Source: an uncultured Bacillota bacterium (lineage in GTDB: Bacteria > Bacillota_I > Bacilli_A > Izemoplasmatales > UBA1188). From it: DNA of 14,577 nt. The DNA lies in NCBI GenBank assembly GCA_937907585.1, contig CALCVH010000096.1:1-14577 (forward strand), written 5' to 3'. The notes beneath the pieces are model-generated. The model did not search any database. It was not told the DNA's origin and saw nothing but the letters and a program-made list of their open reading frames with translations. The position numbers were made by a program, and so were the translations under genes. This document shows, one piece after another, positions 6,941 to 14,051 of the stretch. Within the stretch, counting starts at the first letter, position 1; each line of letters begins with the position of its first letter.

Positions 6941-6956
6941 TCTGTTTCCTTTTCAT
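6918..6956. terminator. Bidirectional terminator: 16-bp perfect inverted repeat over two convergent stop codons
   Basis: Arms 6918-6933 (ATGAAAAGGAAACAGA) and 6941-6956 are exact inverse complements. The loop AAATTAA (6934-6940) contains both stop codons, which share TTAA. On either strand the 3' arm ends TTTCCTTTTCAT; leftward transcription then also meets a run of six T. Both genes' last codons lie in the stem. Confidence 0.8.
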
Positions 6957-7872
6957 CATTATCTTCCTGTATATTCTTTGATTCTTTCATTTGTCTTAGA
7001 ATTTCTTTTAGATTAATATCATTATCACTATTGATATATTTCTTGAACGAGTCAAACACTTCTTTTGTCGCAGCCGCATCGGTTAATGCGTGGTGAGCTT
7101 GTGATGCGTCTATTCCGCAGAATATTTTAAGAGCGTTAAATAAACCTATATCTTCACTTAATAAATAATGTTTTCTAATTAATTTAACTAAATCTATATA
7201 GTTGGCTTTAATTGGTTTAAGTTTGTTAATAGAGTAGAATAAGTCTAATTCCTTAGTATCGTTACCACCCCAAACTATTATAGTTGGATTATAGATATCA
7301 ATTAGCCTCTTATATTCACTATAGAATTGTTTTTGTGGAATAGATTCAAGAAGATCTTCATCTTTTATTCTTAAGAATCTCTTCGTTCTATCTGTAACAT
7401 CTCTCTTAGTCTTAATATATGTAGAATATTCATTTACTGTATGTCCTTCTTTGTCGCTTATTACTGCGCCAATTTGTAGTAATTCAGATACAAATCTTTT
7501 ATCATAAGTAAAACCAGGCATAGTAAATTCAAAATCCAAAAACATTTTATATTCTAATGAATTAACTAGCTCTTTTATATCGTTTAAATTCTCTTCATAA
7601 GAATATAGTGTTTTTAACCCTTTTGGTGTCTGAGCTGTAATCTTTTCAATTTGAACTATTTCATTAGCTTCTACGCCACGTAAAACCTTAATATTATCAG
7701 AATAATCAAAGAAGATATATACCGATTTATAAGTCATAGATTTAGAGAAAACTTTATATAGTCTAGAAGGAAAGTAAAAGAAAGACAGTTTGTCGTCTGT
7801 TTTTATTGATATTACTTTTTCTCTTGGATAGTAATCATGGATTAATCCATATAAACTGTTATTCAAAATCAA
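6937..7872 (-). CDS. DEDDh-family 3'-5' exonuclease with an unassigned N-terminal domain
   Basis: The C-terminal domain (about 108-280) is an RNase T/DnaQ-like exonuclease that would remove nucleotides from 3' ends of RNA or DNA. The metal ligands are Asp113 and Glu115 (FLDFEFT), Asp205 (WGGNDTKEL), and His260 with Asp265 (AHHALTDAAATKEVF), giving the DEDDh signature. It resembles KapD/sporulation-inhibitor-type exonucleases. Residues 1-105 form a beta-rich stretch, possibly an RNA-binding fold, that I cannot name. The start appears to be TTG at 7872, 14 bases inside uvrC, with GAGG four bases upstream; TTG at codon 3 is an alternative, and the first ATG is Met46, too far in. The C-terminal tail is acidic (NIQEDNDEKETD). 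Following uvrC fits a role in DNA repair, but RNA processing is equally possible. Confidence 0.82.
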   Translation of the reverse strand: MILNNSLYGLIHDYYPREKVISIKTDDKLSFFYFPSRLYKVFSKSMTYKSVYIFFDYSDNIKVLRGVEANEIVQIEKITAQTPKGLKTLYSYEENLNDIKELVNSLEYKMFLDFEFTMPGFTYDKRFVSELLQIGAVISDKEGHTVNEYSTYIKTKRDVTDRTKRFLRIKDEDLLESIPQKQFYSEYKRLIDIYNPTIIVWGGNDTKELDLFYSINKLKPIKANYIDLVKLIRKHYLLSEDIGLFNALKIFCGIDASQAHHALTDAAATKEVFDSFKKYINSDNDINLKEILRQMKESKNIQEDNDEKETD

Positions 7873-9622
7873 ATTCCTCTTCTAATCTATTTCTTAGTTC
7901 TATTATTGTTTTTTCATTTAATCCTAGCTTCTTAAGGTCACTATTTGATGCGTTTTTAATCGCATCAGTTGTTTTATAAGTGTTAAGAAGCCTAGATTTA
8001 AGGGTTTTTCCTATTCCTGCTACTTCATCTAATAAAGAAGTAAACGCATTCTTTTCTTTTAGTGTTCTATGGAAGGTGATTGCGAATCTATGAACTTCTT
8101 CTTGAACCTCATATAAGAACCTATATAGTTCTGAATGCTTATCAAGAATATATTCTTTTCCTTTATATATTAAAGTATCTGTAGTATGGGTATTATCTTT
8201 TTTCATACCAGCTACTTTAATATCTACTCCAAGTTCAGCTAAAGATTCTTCACAACCTTTAATTTGAACTTCTCCACCATCCATAAGTATTAAATCTGGT
8301 TTAGGTATTTCATTGTTTTTAACTTTTAGATATCTTCTATAAGTTACTTCTTTCATTGTTGCGTAATCATTTGCGCCAACAACTGTTTTAACTCTATATT
8401 TTCTATAATCGCTTCTTGATTTAACCCCATTCACAAAGACAACGCAGCTAGAAACTGGTGAATCACCAAATAGGTTTGAGTTATCGAATGATTCAATTCT
8501 TTTTGGAATCGGAATATCTAATAATTTAGATAGTTCTATTAACGCTTCCCTCTTTTTATCTACTTGAGTTTTATTTTTATTTGATAAAGCTACTTGGCTA
8601 TTTTCCTTCGCAATCATCATAAGATTGTGTTTAGTTCCTTTTACAGGAGACAACACTTCCGTATTATCAAGCAAAAGCGCTAAGTCATCTTTATATTCTG
8701 ATTCAATAAAAATATATTTAGGTGGATCGGTGTTTTCGTAATTGTTTATTACAGATGATAACACCGCTTCATCAATATCAAAATAATAAGGGTTGATGTC
8801 GTTTTTAGATAATATTATCTTACCGCCTCTTAAATAGATAATAGAAACAGAAACCAAAGAATCATCATAAGATACTCCATATATATCCGCATCTATTCTT
8901 TCTTTTAATATAACATCCTGTCTAGTGATGGTTGCGTTAATATCATCTAACAAGTCTTTAATCTTTTTGGCGTTTTCAAAATCTAGTTTAGATGAATAAT
9001 CTAACATCTGTTTCTTTAACTCTTGAATTAAAGTGTTATCATTTCCATATAATAGTTTCTTTATTTCAAGATAAATCTTGTCATATTTTTCTTTAGAGAT
9101 TGGGCTAATACATGGAGCCATGCATTCACCCATTTCATAATATATACATGGTTTTTTAGAAACTGTTTTACATTTTCTTAATTTATATATTCTATTTAAC
9201 AGTTCAGTCATCTCTCTTGCGGCGATAACATTAGTATATGGTCCAAAATATCTGTTATTCTTTTTAGATAAGTGTCTAGTTATTACTAGTTTAGGATTCT
9301 TTTCGTTAGTAAACTCGATATATGGATATGTTTTATCGTCGGTTAAATCAATATTATAGAATGGTCTATATTTTTTTATTAATGATATTTCAAGCAAGAA
9401 AGCTTCTCTTTCATTAGATGTGACAATATATCTTAAATCATCTATTTTAGATACTAAAGCAGTGGTTTTTGAATTATGGGCGCCAATAAAATAAGAGCGA
9501 ACTCTATTTTTTAAGTTTTTCGCTTTTCCAACATATATAATCTCACCATTAACATCTAACATTTGGTAAGAACCAGGTAGTTCTGGTAATGTATCTAGTT
9601 TCTCTCTTATTTTATCGTTCAT
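7859..9622 (-). CDS. uvrC: UvrABC nuclease subunit C
   Basis: Makes both incisions around a lesion in nucleotide excision repair after UvrA/UvrB loading. An N-terminal GIY-YIG nuclease (about 13-92: LPGSYQML, EIIYVGKAKNLKNRVRSYF, NEREAFLLE) is followed by a four-cysteine cluster at 151, 159, 167 and 171, the [4Fe-4S] ligands reported for UvrC. A UVR motif for UvrB contact (about 200-232) comes next. The RNase H-like nuclease shows ESFDNSN with Asp380, LILMDGGEVQ with Asp448, and EEVHRFAITFHR with His511. Tandem HhH motifs end the protein (LDEVAGIGKTLKSRLL and LKKLGLNEKTIIELRNRL). The 587 residues are normal. MNDKIREKLDTLPELPG aligns with the family N-terminus, so the start is sound although no ribosome site precedes it; the rbfA terminator T-tract abuts the ATG. 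Confidence 0.95.
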   Translation of the reverse strand: MNDKIREKLDTLPELPGSYQMLDVNGEIIYVGKAKNLKNRVRSYFIGAHNSKTTALVSKIDDLRYIVTSNEREAFLLEISLIKKYRPFYNIDLTDDKTYPYIEFTNEKNPKLVITRHLSKKNNRYFGPYTNVIAAREMTELLNRIYKLRKCKTVSKKPCIYYEMGECMAPCISPISKEKYDKIYLEIKKLLYGNDNTLIQELKKQMLDYSSKLDFENAKKIKDLLDDINATITRQDVILKERIDADIYGVSYDDSLVSVSIIYLRGGKIILSKNDINPYYFDIDEAVLSSVINNYENTDPPKYIFIESEYKDDLALLLDNTEVLSPVKGTKHNLMMIAKENSQVALSNKNKTQVDKKREALIELSKLLDIPIPKRIESFDNSNLFGDSPVSSCVVFVNGVKSRSDYRKYRVKTVVGANDYATMKEVTYRRYLKVKNNEIPKPDLILMDGGEVQIKGCEESLAELGVDIKVAGMKKDNTHTTDTLIYKGKEYILDKHSELYRFLYEVQEEVHRFAITFHRTLKEKNAFTSLLDEVAGIGKTLKSRLLNTYKTTDAIKNASNSDLKKLGLNEKTIIELRNRLEEEFDFE

Positions 9623-9657
9623 AAAAACACAGAAAATGCCAAACTAATTTGGCATTT
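9623..9657 (-). terminator. Terminator/attenuator between rbfA and uvrC
   Basis: The minus strand has AAATGCCAAA (9657-9648), loop TTAG and TTTGGCATTT (9643-9634), a perfect 10-bp stem, then TCTGTGTTTTT ending at the uvrC ATG. The loop holds the rbfA stop codon TAG (9646-9644). It probably ends the long rimP operon, with some readthrough into uvrC, since no promoter for uvrC is obvious. Confidence 0.75.
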
Positions 9658-9994
9658 CTTTCTTTTTGATTTCCTCAAGTAAAGAATCAATGCGGTTTCC
9701 TGTTTCATATGATTCATCATATTTAAATGTGATGTTTGGAACTTTACGCATAGATACTTTTTTAGCTAATGAACTTCTTATGAATCCTTTAGAATTATCT
9801 AATCCTTCTTTAGCTTTTTTTCTATCTTTATTACTTAAAACTGTATAGTATACTGTTAAATATTCTAAATCAGTAGTGACTTCACAGTCAGTAATAGTGA
9901 CTAGACCTATATTATTTTTGACTTCAAAATTAACGATATCTGATATCGCTTTTTTGATATTAGATTCAAGTCTTAAAATATAGTTACTCTTCAT
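9644..9994 (-). CDS. rbfA: Ribosome-binding factor A
   Basis: A single KH-fold protein that binds free 30S subunits near helix 1/44 of 16S rRNA and assists 5'-end maturation, notably in the cold. The 116 residues are the usual size. Recognisable features are an N-terminal RLESNIKKAISDIV helix, LVTITDCEVTTDLEYLTVYY (the KH core strand), and VSMRKVPNITFKYDESYETGNRIDSLL, the family's RKVPxLxFxxDxS C-terminal signature. It overlaps infB by 11 bases (ATGAAGAGTAA), with GAGGAAG upstream. It is the last gene of the rimP operon, and its stop lies in the loop of the terminator. Confidence 0.93.
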   Translation of the reverse strand: MKSNYILRLESNIKKAISDIVNFEVKNNIGLVTITDCEVTTDLEYLTVYYTVLSNKDRKKAKEGLDNSKGFIRSSLAKKVSMRKVPNITFKYDESYETGNRIDSLLEEIKKKEMPN

Positions 9995-11861
9995 TTGTAA
10001 CTTCCTCAGTTACACTAAATTGGAAAGTGTCTCCGACTTTGATATCGTTATATTTTTCAATCATGATACCACAATCGAATCCAGCTTTAACTTCTTTAGC
10101 GTCGTCTTTGAATCTCTTTAAAGATGATAGTTTTCCGCTATAGATGATTATGCCATCTCTAATAACATCTACCATGCATCCTCTCTTAACAACACCATCT
10201 GTAACATATGAACCTGCGATAGTTCCGAGCTTAGAAACCTTATATACTTCTCTTACCTCAGCTTGACCGCATACTCTATCTTCATATACAGGTGACAACA
10301 TGCCTTTCATAGCGGCTTCAATATCTTCTAATAATTTATAGATAATGTTGTATGATCTTATATCAACACCCTTAGTTTTCGCAAAATCCTTAACATTAGA
10401 TAATGCGACAACATTAAATGCGATAATGATTGCGTTAGATGCTTGAGCGAGAAGAACATCTGTTTCAGTAACAGGGCCAACTGACGAACGTATAACAGAT
10501 AACTTAATTCCTTCTACGTTGATCTTTTCTAAAGATCCTTTCATAGCTTCAGCGCTACCTGATGTATCGGCTTTAATCATTAAATTAAGAGACGGAATAT
10601 CACCAGCTTTTGCTTGATTAAATAGTTCATCTAAAGACATCACTTTAGAAGCGTTTTGAGATTGATTCTTAGCTTTTAAAGCACGAGCTTCAGCGATAGT
10701 TCTTGCTTGTCTTTCATCTTTAAATACTAGGAATTGATCTCCTGCTTGTGGAACTTCAGCTAAACCTGAAATAGAAACCGCATCAGATGGAAGAGCGCTT
10801 CTTATTTGTTTACCAAGATCGTTCTTCATTGTTCTAACTTTACCCCAAGTATTTCCTACAACTAAAACATCAGAAACATGGAGTGTGCCGCTCTTAACGA
10901 GAAGCGTAGCTGTAGGTCCGTTCGCTTTATCAAGTTTAGATTCAATAACGTATCCAGTCGCTTCTCTATTTGGATTTGCTTTATATTCTTCTACTTCCGC
11001 AACTAGCTGTATAGTATCTAAAAGTAAATCAACACCTGTTCCTCTTAATGCAGAAATTGGGACAAATGGTACAGTTCCGCCCCATTCTTCAGGTAATAAG
11101 CCAAGTTCAGTTAATTCCTGTTTAGCTCTATCTGGATTAGCGTTATGTTTATCAATCTTGTTTATCGCTACAATCAAAGGACAATTAGATGCTTTAGCGT
11201 GGTCGATTGCTTCTCTTGTTTGAGGCATAACTCCATCATCTGCCGCAACAACTAGTACTACGATATCAGTTATTTTAGCTCCTCTAGCACGCATTTCTGT
11301 AAATGCGGCGTGTCCTGGAGTATCGATAAAGGTAATCTTTTTACCATTCCTTTCAACTGAATAAGCACCGATCGCTTGAGTGATACCACCAGCTTCACTT
11401 AATACTACACGGCTATTTCTAATTGTGTCTAATAAAGTAGTTTTACCGTGGTCTACGTGGCCCATAATGGTAACTACTGGAGGTCTATATTCTAAATCTT
11501 TTGGATCATCAACTATTTCGATCTTTTCAAAATTAGTATAATCTTTTGTTTCATCTAATTTAAATTCGATCTTTAATTCTCCAGCTAATAGTTCTGCAGT
11601 ATCTCTATCAATTGATTGAGTTTGATTAGCCATTATACCTAACATCATTAATGATTTAATAATTTCATTTACAGGTCTTTTAGTTACTTCAGCGATATCT
11701 AGCGCAGTCATACCTTCAACATATACTAGAGGCAATTTAGATTGAACCACTGGTTTTTGGTTGTTATTTTTGAAATTATTAAATTTATTGTTTTGATTGT
11801 TTTTGTTACCAAATTTATTGTTGTTATTATATTGAGGCTTATTTGGTTTATTATTTGACAT
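9984..11861 (-). CDS. infB: Translation initiation factor IF-2
   Basis: GTPase that brings fMet-tRNA to the 30S subunit and promotes 50S joining. The GTP-binding motifs are complete: GHVDHGKT (134-141), GGITQ (158-162), DTPGH (180-184), NKID (234-237) and SAL (270-272). The beta-barrel domains II-IV follow, with GPVTETDVLLAQASNA and the C-terminal fMet-tRNA-binding EVREVYKVSKLGTIAGSYV. The IF-2 N-terminal motif (about 50-90: MTALDIAEVTKRP...) is retained. The species-specific region before it is reduced to about 36 residues in which 17 are Asn, an unusual low-complexity tail. At 625 residues it is a short-form IF-2. AGGAGG seven bases upstream confirms the start and overlaps the ylxQ stop region. 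Confidence 0.97.
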   Translation of the reverse strand: MSNNKPNKPQYNNNNKFGNKNNQNNKFNNFKNNNQKPVVQSKLPLVYVEGMTALDIAEVTKRPVNEIIKSLMMLGIMANQTQSIDRDTAELLAGELKIEFKLDETKDYTNFEKIEIVDDPKDLEYRPPVVTIMGHVDHGKTTLLDTIRNSRVVLSEAGGITQAIGAYSVERNGKKITFIDTPGHAAFTEMRARGAKITDIVVLVVAADDGVMPQTREAIDHAKASNCPLIVAINKIDKHNANPDRAKQELTELGLLPEEWGGTVPFVPISALRGTGVDLLLDTIQLVAEVEEYKANPNREATGYVIESKLDKANGPTATLLVKSGTLHVSDVLVVGNTWGKVRTMKNDLGKQIRSALPSDAVSISGLAEVPQAGDQFLVFKDERQARTIAEARALKAKNQSQNASKVMSLDELFNQAKAGDIPSLNLMIKADTSGSAEAMKGSLEKINVEGIKLSVIRSSVGPVTETDVLLAQASNAIIIAFNVVALSNVKDFAKTKGVDIRSYNIIYKLLEDIEAAMKGMLSPVYEDRVCGQAEVREVYKVSKLGTIAGSYVTDGVVKRGCMVDVIRDGIIIYSGKLSSLKRFKDDAKEVKAGFDCGIMIEKYNDIKVGDTFQFSVTEEVTNEE

Positions 11862-11873
11862 ATGAGTCCTCCT

Positions 11874-12170
11874 TTAGAGAGATTCTTCTATCAACTTTTT
11901 AAATCCCTCATCTATTATTCCTATCACCGATATATTCTTTTTTCCTATAGAATGTGATAGTTCTTCTTTAGTAAAATTTCTTACAAACCTAACATTGTGC
12001 TTATCGCATAGATAATTTAATTCTTTTAAAGTGTTTGATGATAAATCTTTATCTAGTAAAACAAGTTTAATCTTGTTCTCTTTTAACGTAATAACGACTT
12101 CATCAACACCTATTATAGTTTTAGACGCTCTATATGCTAGACCTACAAGGTTTAATACCTTATTGTTCAT
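11874..12170 (-). CDS. ylxQ: YlxQ, L7Ae-family RNA-binding protein
   Basis: A 98-residue protein of the L7Ae/L30e/S12e fold, which in this family binds kink-turn RNA; its exact cellular role is unsettled. Diagnostic stretches are VLNLVGLAYRASKTIIGVDEV near the N-terminus, KIKLVLLDKDLSSNTLKEL (the family's KLVLLAxDxSxNTxKKI) and FTKEELSHSIGKKNISVIGIID. Its place between ylxR and infB is the standard Firmicutes order. It overlaps ylxR by 11 bases (ATGAACAATAA) and has only a weak ribosome site (GAAGAAA), so translation is probably coupled. Confidence 0.9.
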   Translation of the reverse strand: MNNKVLNLVGLAYRASKTIIGVDEVVITLKENKIKLVLLDKDLSSNTLKELNYLCDKHNVRFVRNFTKEELSHSIGKKNISVIGIIDEGFKKLIEESL

Positions 12171-12429
12171 TTTTGATTATTTCTTCAATCTCATCATAAA
12201 CACTATCGGGAACATTAACTTCTAGATGCTTATCTAAGATCTTTGTGCGTTTAGCTTTAGACACTACTTCCAAATCTTTTTTTAGATAAGCTCCTCTTCC
12301 ATTAGCTTTACCTTTAGTATCTACGATTACGTTTCCTTCTGGTGTTCTAACCACTCTAATTAATTGTGCTTTTTCTAATCTTTCGTTAGAAACAACACAT
12401 CTTCTAAGCGGAATCTTCTTTTCCTTCAT
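12160..12429 (-). CDS. ylxR: YlxR / RnpM (DUF448) RNA-binding protein
   Basis: An 89-residue DUF448 protein. In Bacillus subtilis this family was described as RnpM, which binds RNase P RNA and modulates RNase P activity. Conserved segments are KKIPLRRCVVSNERLEKAQL, IRVVRTPEGNVIVDTKGKAN and GRGAYLKKDLE, the last being the family's GRGAYL signature. Only one cysteine (Cys11) remains where some relatives have CxxC, as is common in Bacilli. The ATG shares one base with the nusA stop (TAATG); the nearest Shine-Dalgarno-like GAGGG is about 14 bases away, so it likely depends on nusA translation. Confidence 0.92.
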   Translation of the reverse strand: MKEKKIPLRRCVVSNERLEKAQLIRVVRTPEGNVIVDTKGKANGRGAYLKKDLEVVSKAKRTKILDKHLEVNVPDSVYDEIEEIIKNEQ

Positions 12430-13496
12430 TAGAATTCAATACCCTCTTCTTGGGCTTGAGTAACGTTCTTGATATCAATCTTCCAACCGCTTGATTGAAC
12501 AGCTAATCTAACGTTTTGTCCTCTCTTGCCAATCGCTAAAGAAAATTGATCATCTGGAACTATAGCGATAGCTTGTTTATCTTGTTGGTTGAATTGAACA
12601 CCAATTACTTCTGCAGGAGTTAACGCATTGATTATTAATTGTTTAGGATCGTCGCTCCATTCATAGATATCAATCTTTTCTCCGCCTAAGTTATTAGTGA
12701 TATCCTTAACTCTTGCGCCTTTTGCGCCTAAACAACTTCCTAATGCGTCAACATCAGGGTTGTTTGTTTTAACGCACACTTTAGTTCTATCACCAGTATC
12801 TCTAGCGATACCTAATATCTCAATAGTGCCATCTTTGATTTCTGGTATATATGTTTCAAATAATCTCTTCACAAGGTTCTTATCGCTTCTTGAAACATAT
12901 ACCTTAGGTCCTTTGGTTGTTTCTTCTACTTTAGATAAATATAATTTGATATTAGCGCCTTTGCGTTGTTCTTCTCTAGGAAGTTCAGATAAGGCTACAG
13001 TAGAAGTTACATTGTGTCCTAAATCAATATAAACAGTAGAATCTTTAATGTTTACTACTTTACCAACAATCATTTCATCTACATGTTCATTAAAGTATTC
13101 AAAACTTTTTTTCTTTTCAAGGTTGTTTATTCCTTGATTAAGAATATTTTTTGTTGAATCGATAGCGAGTCTACCAAAATCTTTAGGATTTATTTTTAAT
13201 TTGATTTCGATATGATCGCCAATACGTGCAGTTCTTCTAATTGTTTTGGCTTTTTCTAGATTAACACTGGCTTGATTGTCTGGTTCAACTTGATCATCTT
13301 CAACAACGTCATAGTATTCGTAGAAATAGATTTCTCCAGATTCTTCATTAAATCTAACTCCAGCGTTAGTCTTTCCTGTTTCTTTTTTGTAAGCGTTAAC
13401 TAAGCCTTTTTCCATCAAGGCTAGTATTTCTTCTTTTTCTAGACCTTTTTCTTCGCTTACTTCTTCTAATGCCTTAAAAAACTCATGATTAGTCAT
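12429..13496 (-). CDS. nusA: Transcription termination/antitermination factor NusA
   Basis: Binds RNA polymerase and nascent RNA to promote pausing and intrinsic termination. The N-terminal polymerase-binding domain spans about 1-125 (LEKEEILALMEKGLVNAYKK, LKINPKDFGRLAIDSTKN). The S1 domain follows at about 140-203 (IVGKVVNIKDSTVYIDLG). Two KH domains carry GSCLGAKGARVK (253-264) and SLAIGKRGQNVRLA (319-332), joined by EKIDIYEWSDDPKQLIINAL. It has 355 residues with no acidic C-terminal repeats, as is normal for Firmicutes. The start has GGGGGAT upstream, overlapping the rimP stop. Several short-loop terminators in this window sit on stop codons and are natural NusA-sensitive candidates; that link is inference. 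Confidence 0.96.
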   Translation of the reverse strand: MTNHEFFKALEEVSEEKGLEKEEILALMEKGLVNAYKKETGKTNAGVRFNEESGEIYFYEYYDVVEDDQVEPDNQASVNLEKAKTIRRTARIGDHIEIKLKINPKDFGRLAIDSTKNILNQGINNLEKKKSFEYFNEHVDEMIVGKVVNIKDSTVYIDLGHNVTSTVALSELPREEQRKGANIKLYLSKVEETTKGPKVYVSRSDKNLVKRLFETYIPEIKDGTIEILGIARDTGDRTKVCVKTNNPDVDALGSCLGAKGARVKDITNNLGGEKIDIYEWSDDPKQLIINALTPAEVIGVQFNQQDKQAIAIVPDDQFSLAIGKRGQNVRLAVQSSGWKIDIKNVTQAQEEGIEF

Positions 13497-13508
13497 TTGT
13501 TTATCCCC

Positions 13509-13943
13509 CTAAAACTTTACAATGGTTCTAACGCTTAGAACATCGTTTCCGTTAATTTTTATCTTTTTATTTTTTGTTGTTTTAATAGCTAACGAGTCTG
13601 ACTTAGCTTCGATTAATTCACCTGTGTGTAGTTGATCGATCGTTTTAACCTCTACCCATTCTTTTAAATAAAAACCTAAATCATCGAAATCTACTTCTTT
13701 TTCAACTCCTCTAGAAGTAACCGATAAACTATAATCTTCTTCAATTGGATCTTCTTTATCAAGATATTCGTTTATTTTTTCAGTAGCCTTTTCTATTTCT
13801 TCTATATCTACAAATCCTTTTTTATCTAAAACGAATTCTAAAACATTTGTATCGTTCTCTTTTTTAAAATCAAGACTATATAAAAACAAACCTAATTCTT
13901 CAATAAATGGAAGACAATCATTTTTAATTTTGTTTAAATCCAT
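13509..13943 (-). CDS. rimP: Ribosome maturation factor RimP
   Basis: Binds free 30S subunits and is needed for their proper maturation. The 144 residues contain the two expected domains: an N-terminal alpha/beta part ending in the family motif INEYLDKEDPIEEDYSLSVT followed by SRGVEKEVDF (the usual LDExDPIxxxYxLEVSSPGxxRPL), and a C-terminal SH3-like barrel (KEWVEVKTI, GELIEAKSDSLAIKT, KIKINGNDVLSVRTIVKF). AGGAG lies eight bases before the ATG. It is the first gene of the nusA-infB operon. In Bacillus polC normally lies upstream, whereas here a TnpB element stands in that place. Confidence 0.93.
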   Translation of the reverse strand: MDLNKIKNDCLPFIEELGLFLYSLDFKKENDTNVLEFVLDKKGFVDIEEIEKATEKINEYLDKEDPIEEDYSLSVTSRGVEKEVDFDDLGFYLKEWVEVKTIDQLHTGELIEAKSDSLAIKTTKNKKIKINGNDVLSVRTIVKF

Positions 13944-13967
13944 GAAATTTCTCCTATCATTAAATAT

Positions 13968-13985
13968 GAGCGGTTCCCACCACTC
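13968..13985 (-). ncRNA. Leader hairpin with GNRA-type loop at the rimP mRNA 5' end
   Basis: The minus strand reads GAGTGGT, GGGA, ACCGCTC: a 7-bp stem including one T-G wobble, closed by a GNRA tetraloop. The predicted transcription start is 2-5 bases upstream, so the hairpin would cap the mRNA 5' end. It has no U-tract and is not a terminator. Confidence 0.6.
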
Positions 13986-13993
13986 ACGATTTT

Positions 13994-14022
13994 ACTCTAT
14001 CATATTTTGAGCCTTTATTCAA
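13994..14022 (-). promoter_or_regulatory. Promoter of the rimP-nusA-infB operon
   Basis: On the minus strand a -35 TTGAAT (14022-14017) and a -10 TAGAGT (13999-13994) are spaced by exactly 17 bp, with TGA directly before the -10 giving the extended form. This is the only promoter here with a recognisable -35. Predicted transcription start is near 13987. Confidence 0.65.
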
Positions 14023-14025
14023 TAA

Positions 14026-14045
14026 AAATTAACAATTGTTAATTT
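14026..14045. repeat. 20-bp perfect palindrome just upstream of the rimP -35 box
   Basis: AAATTAACAATTGTTAATTT is its own reverse complement, centred on CAATTG. It begins four bases upstream of the rimP -35 and ends six bases from the predicted end of the TnpB element. It could be a repressor or activator site for the operon, or simply the pre-existing target flank of the element. Confidence 0.7.
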
Positions 14046-14051
14046 ATATAA

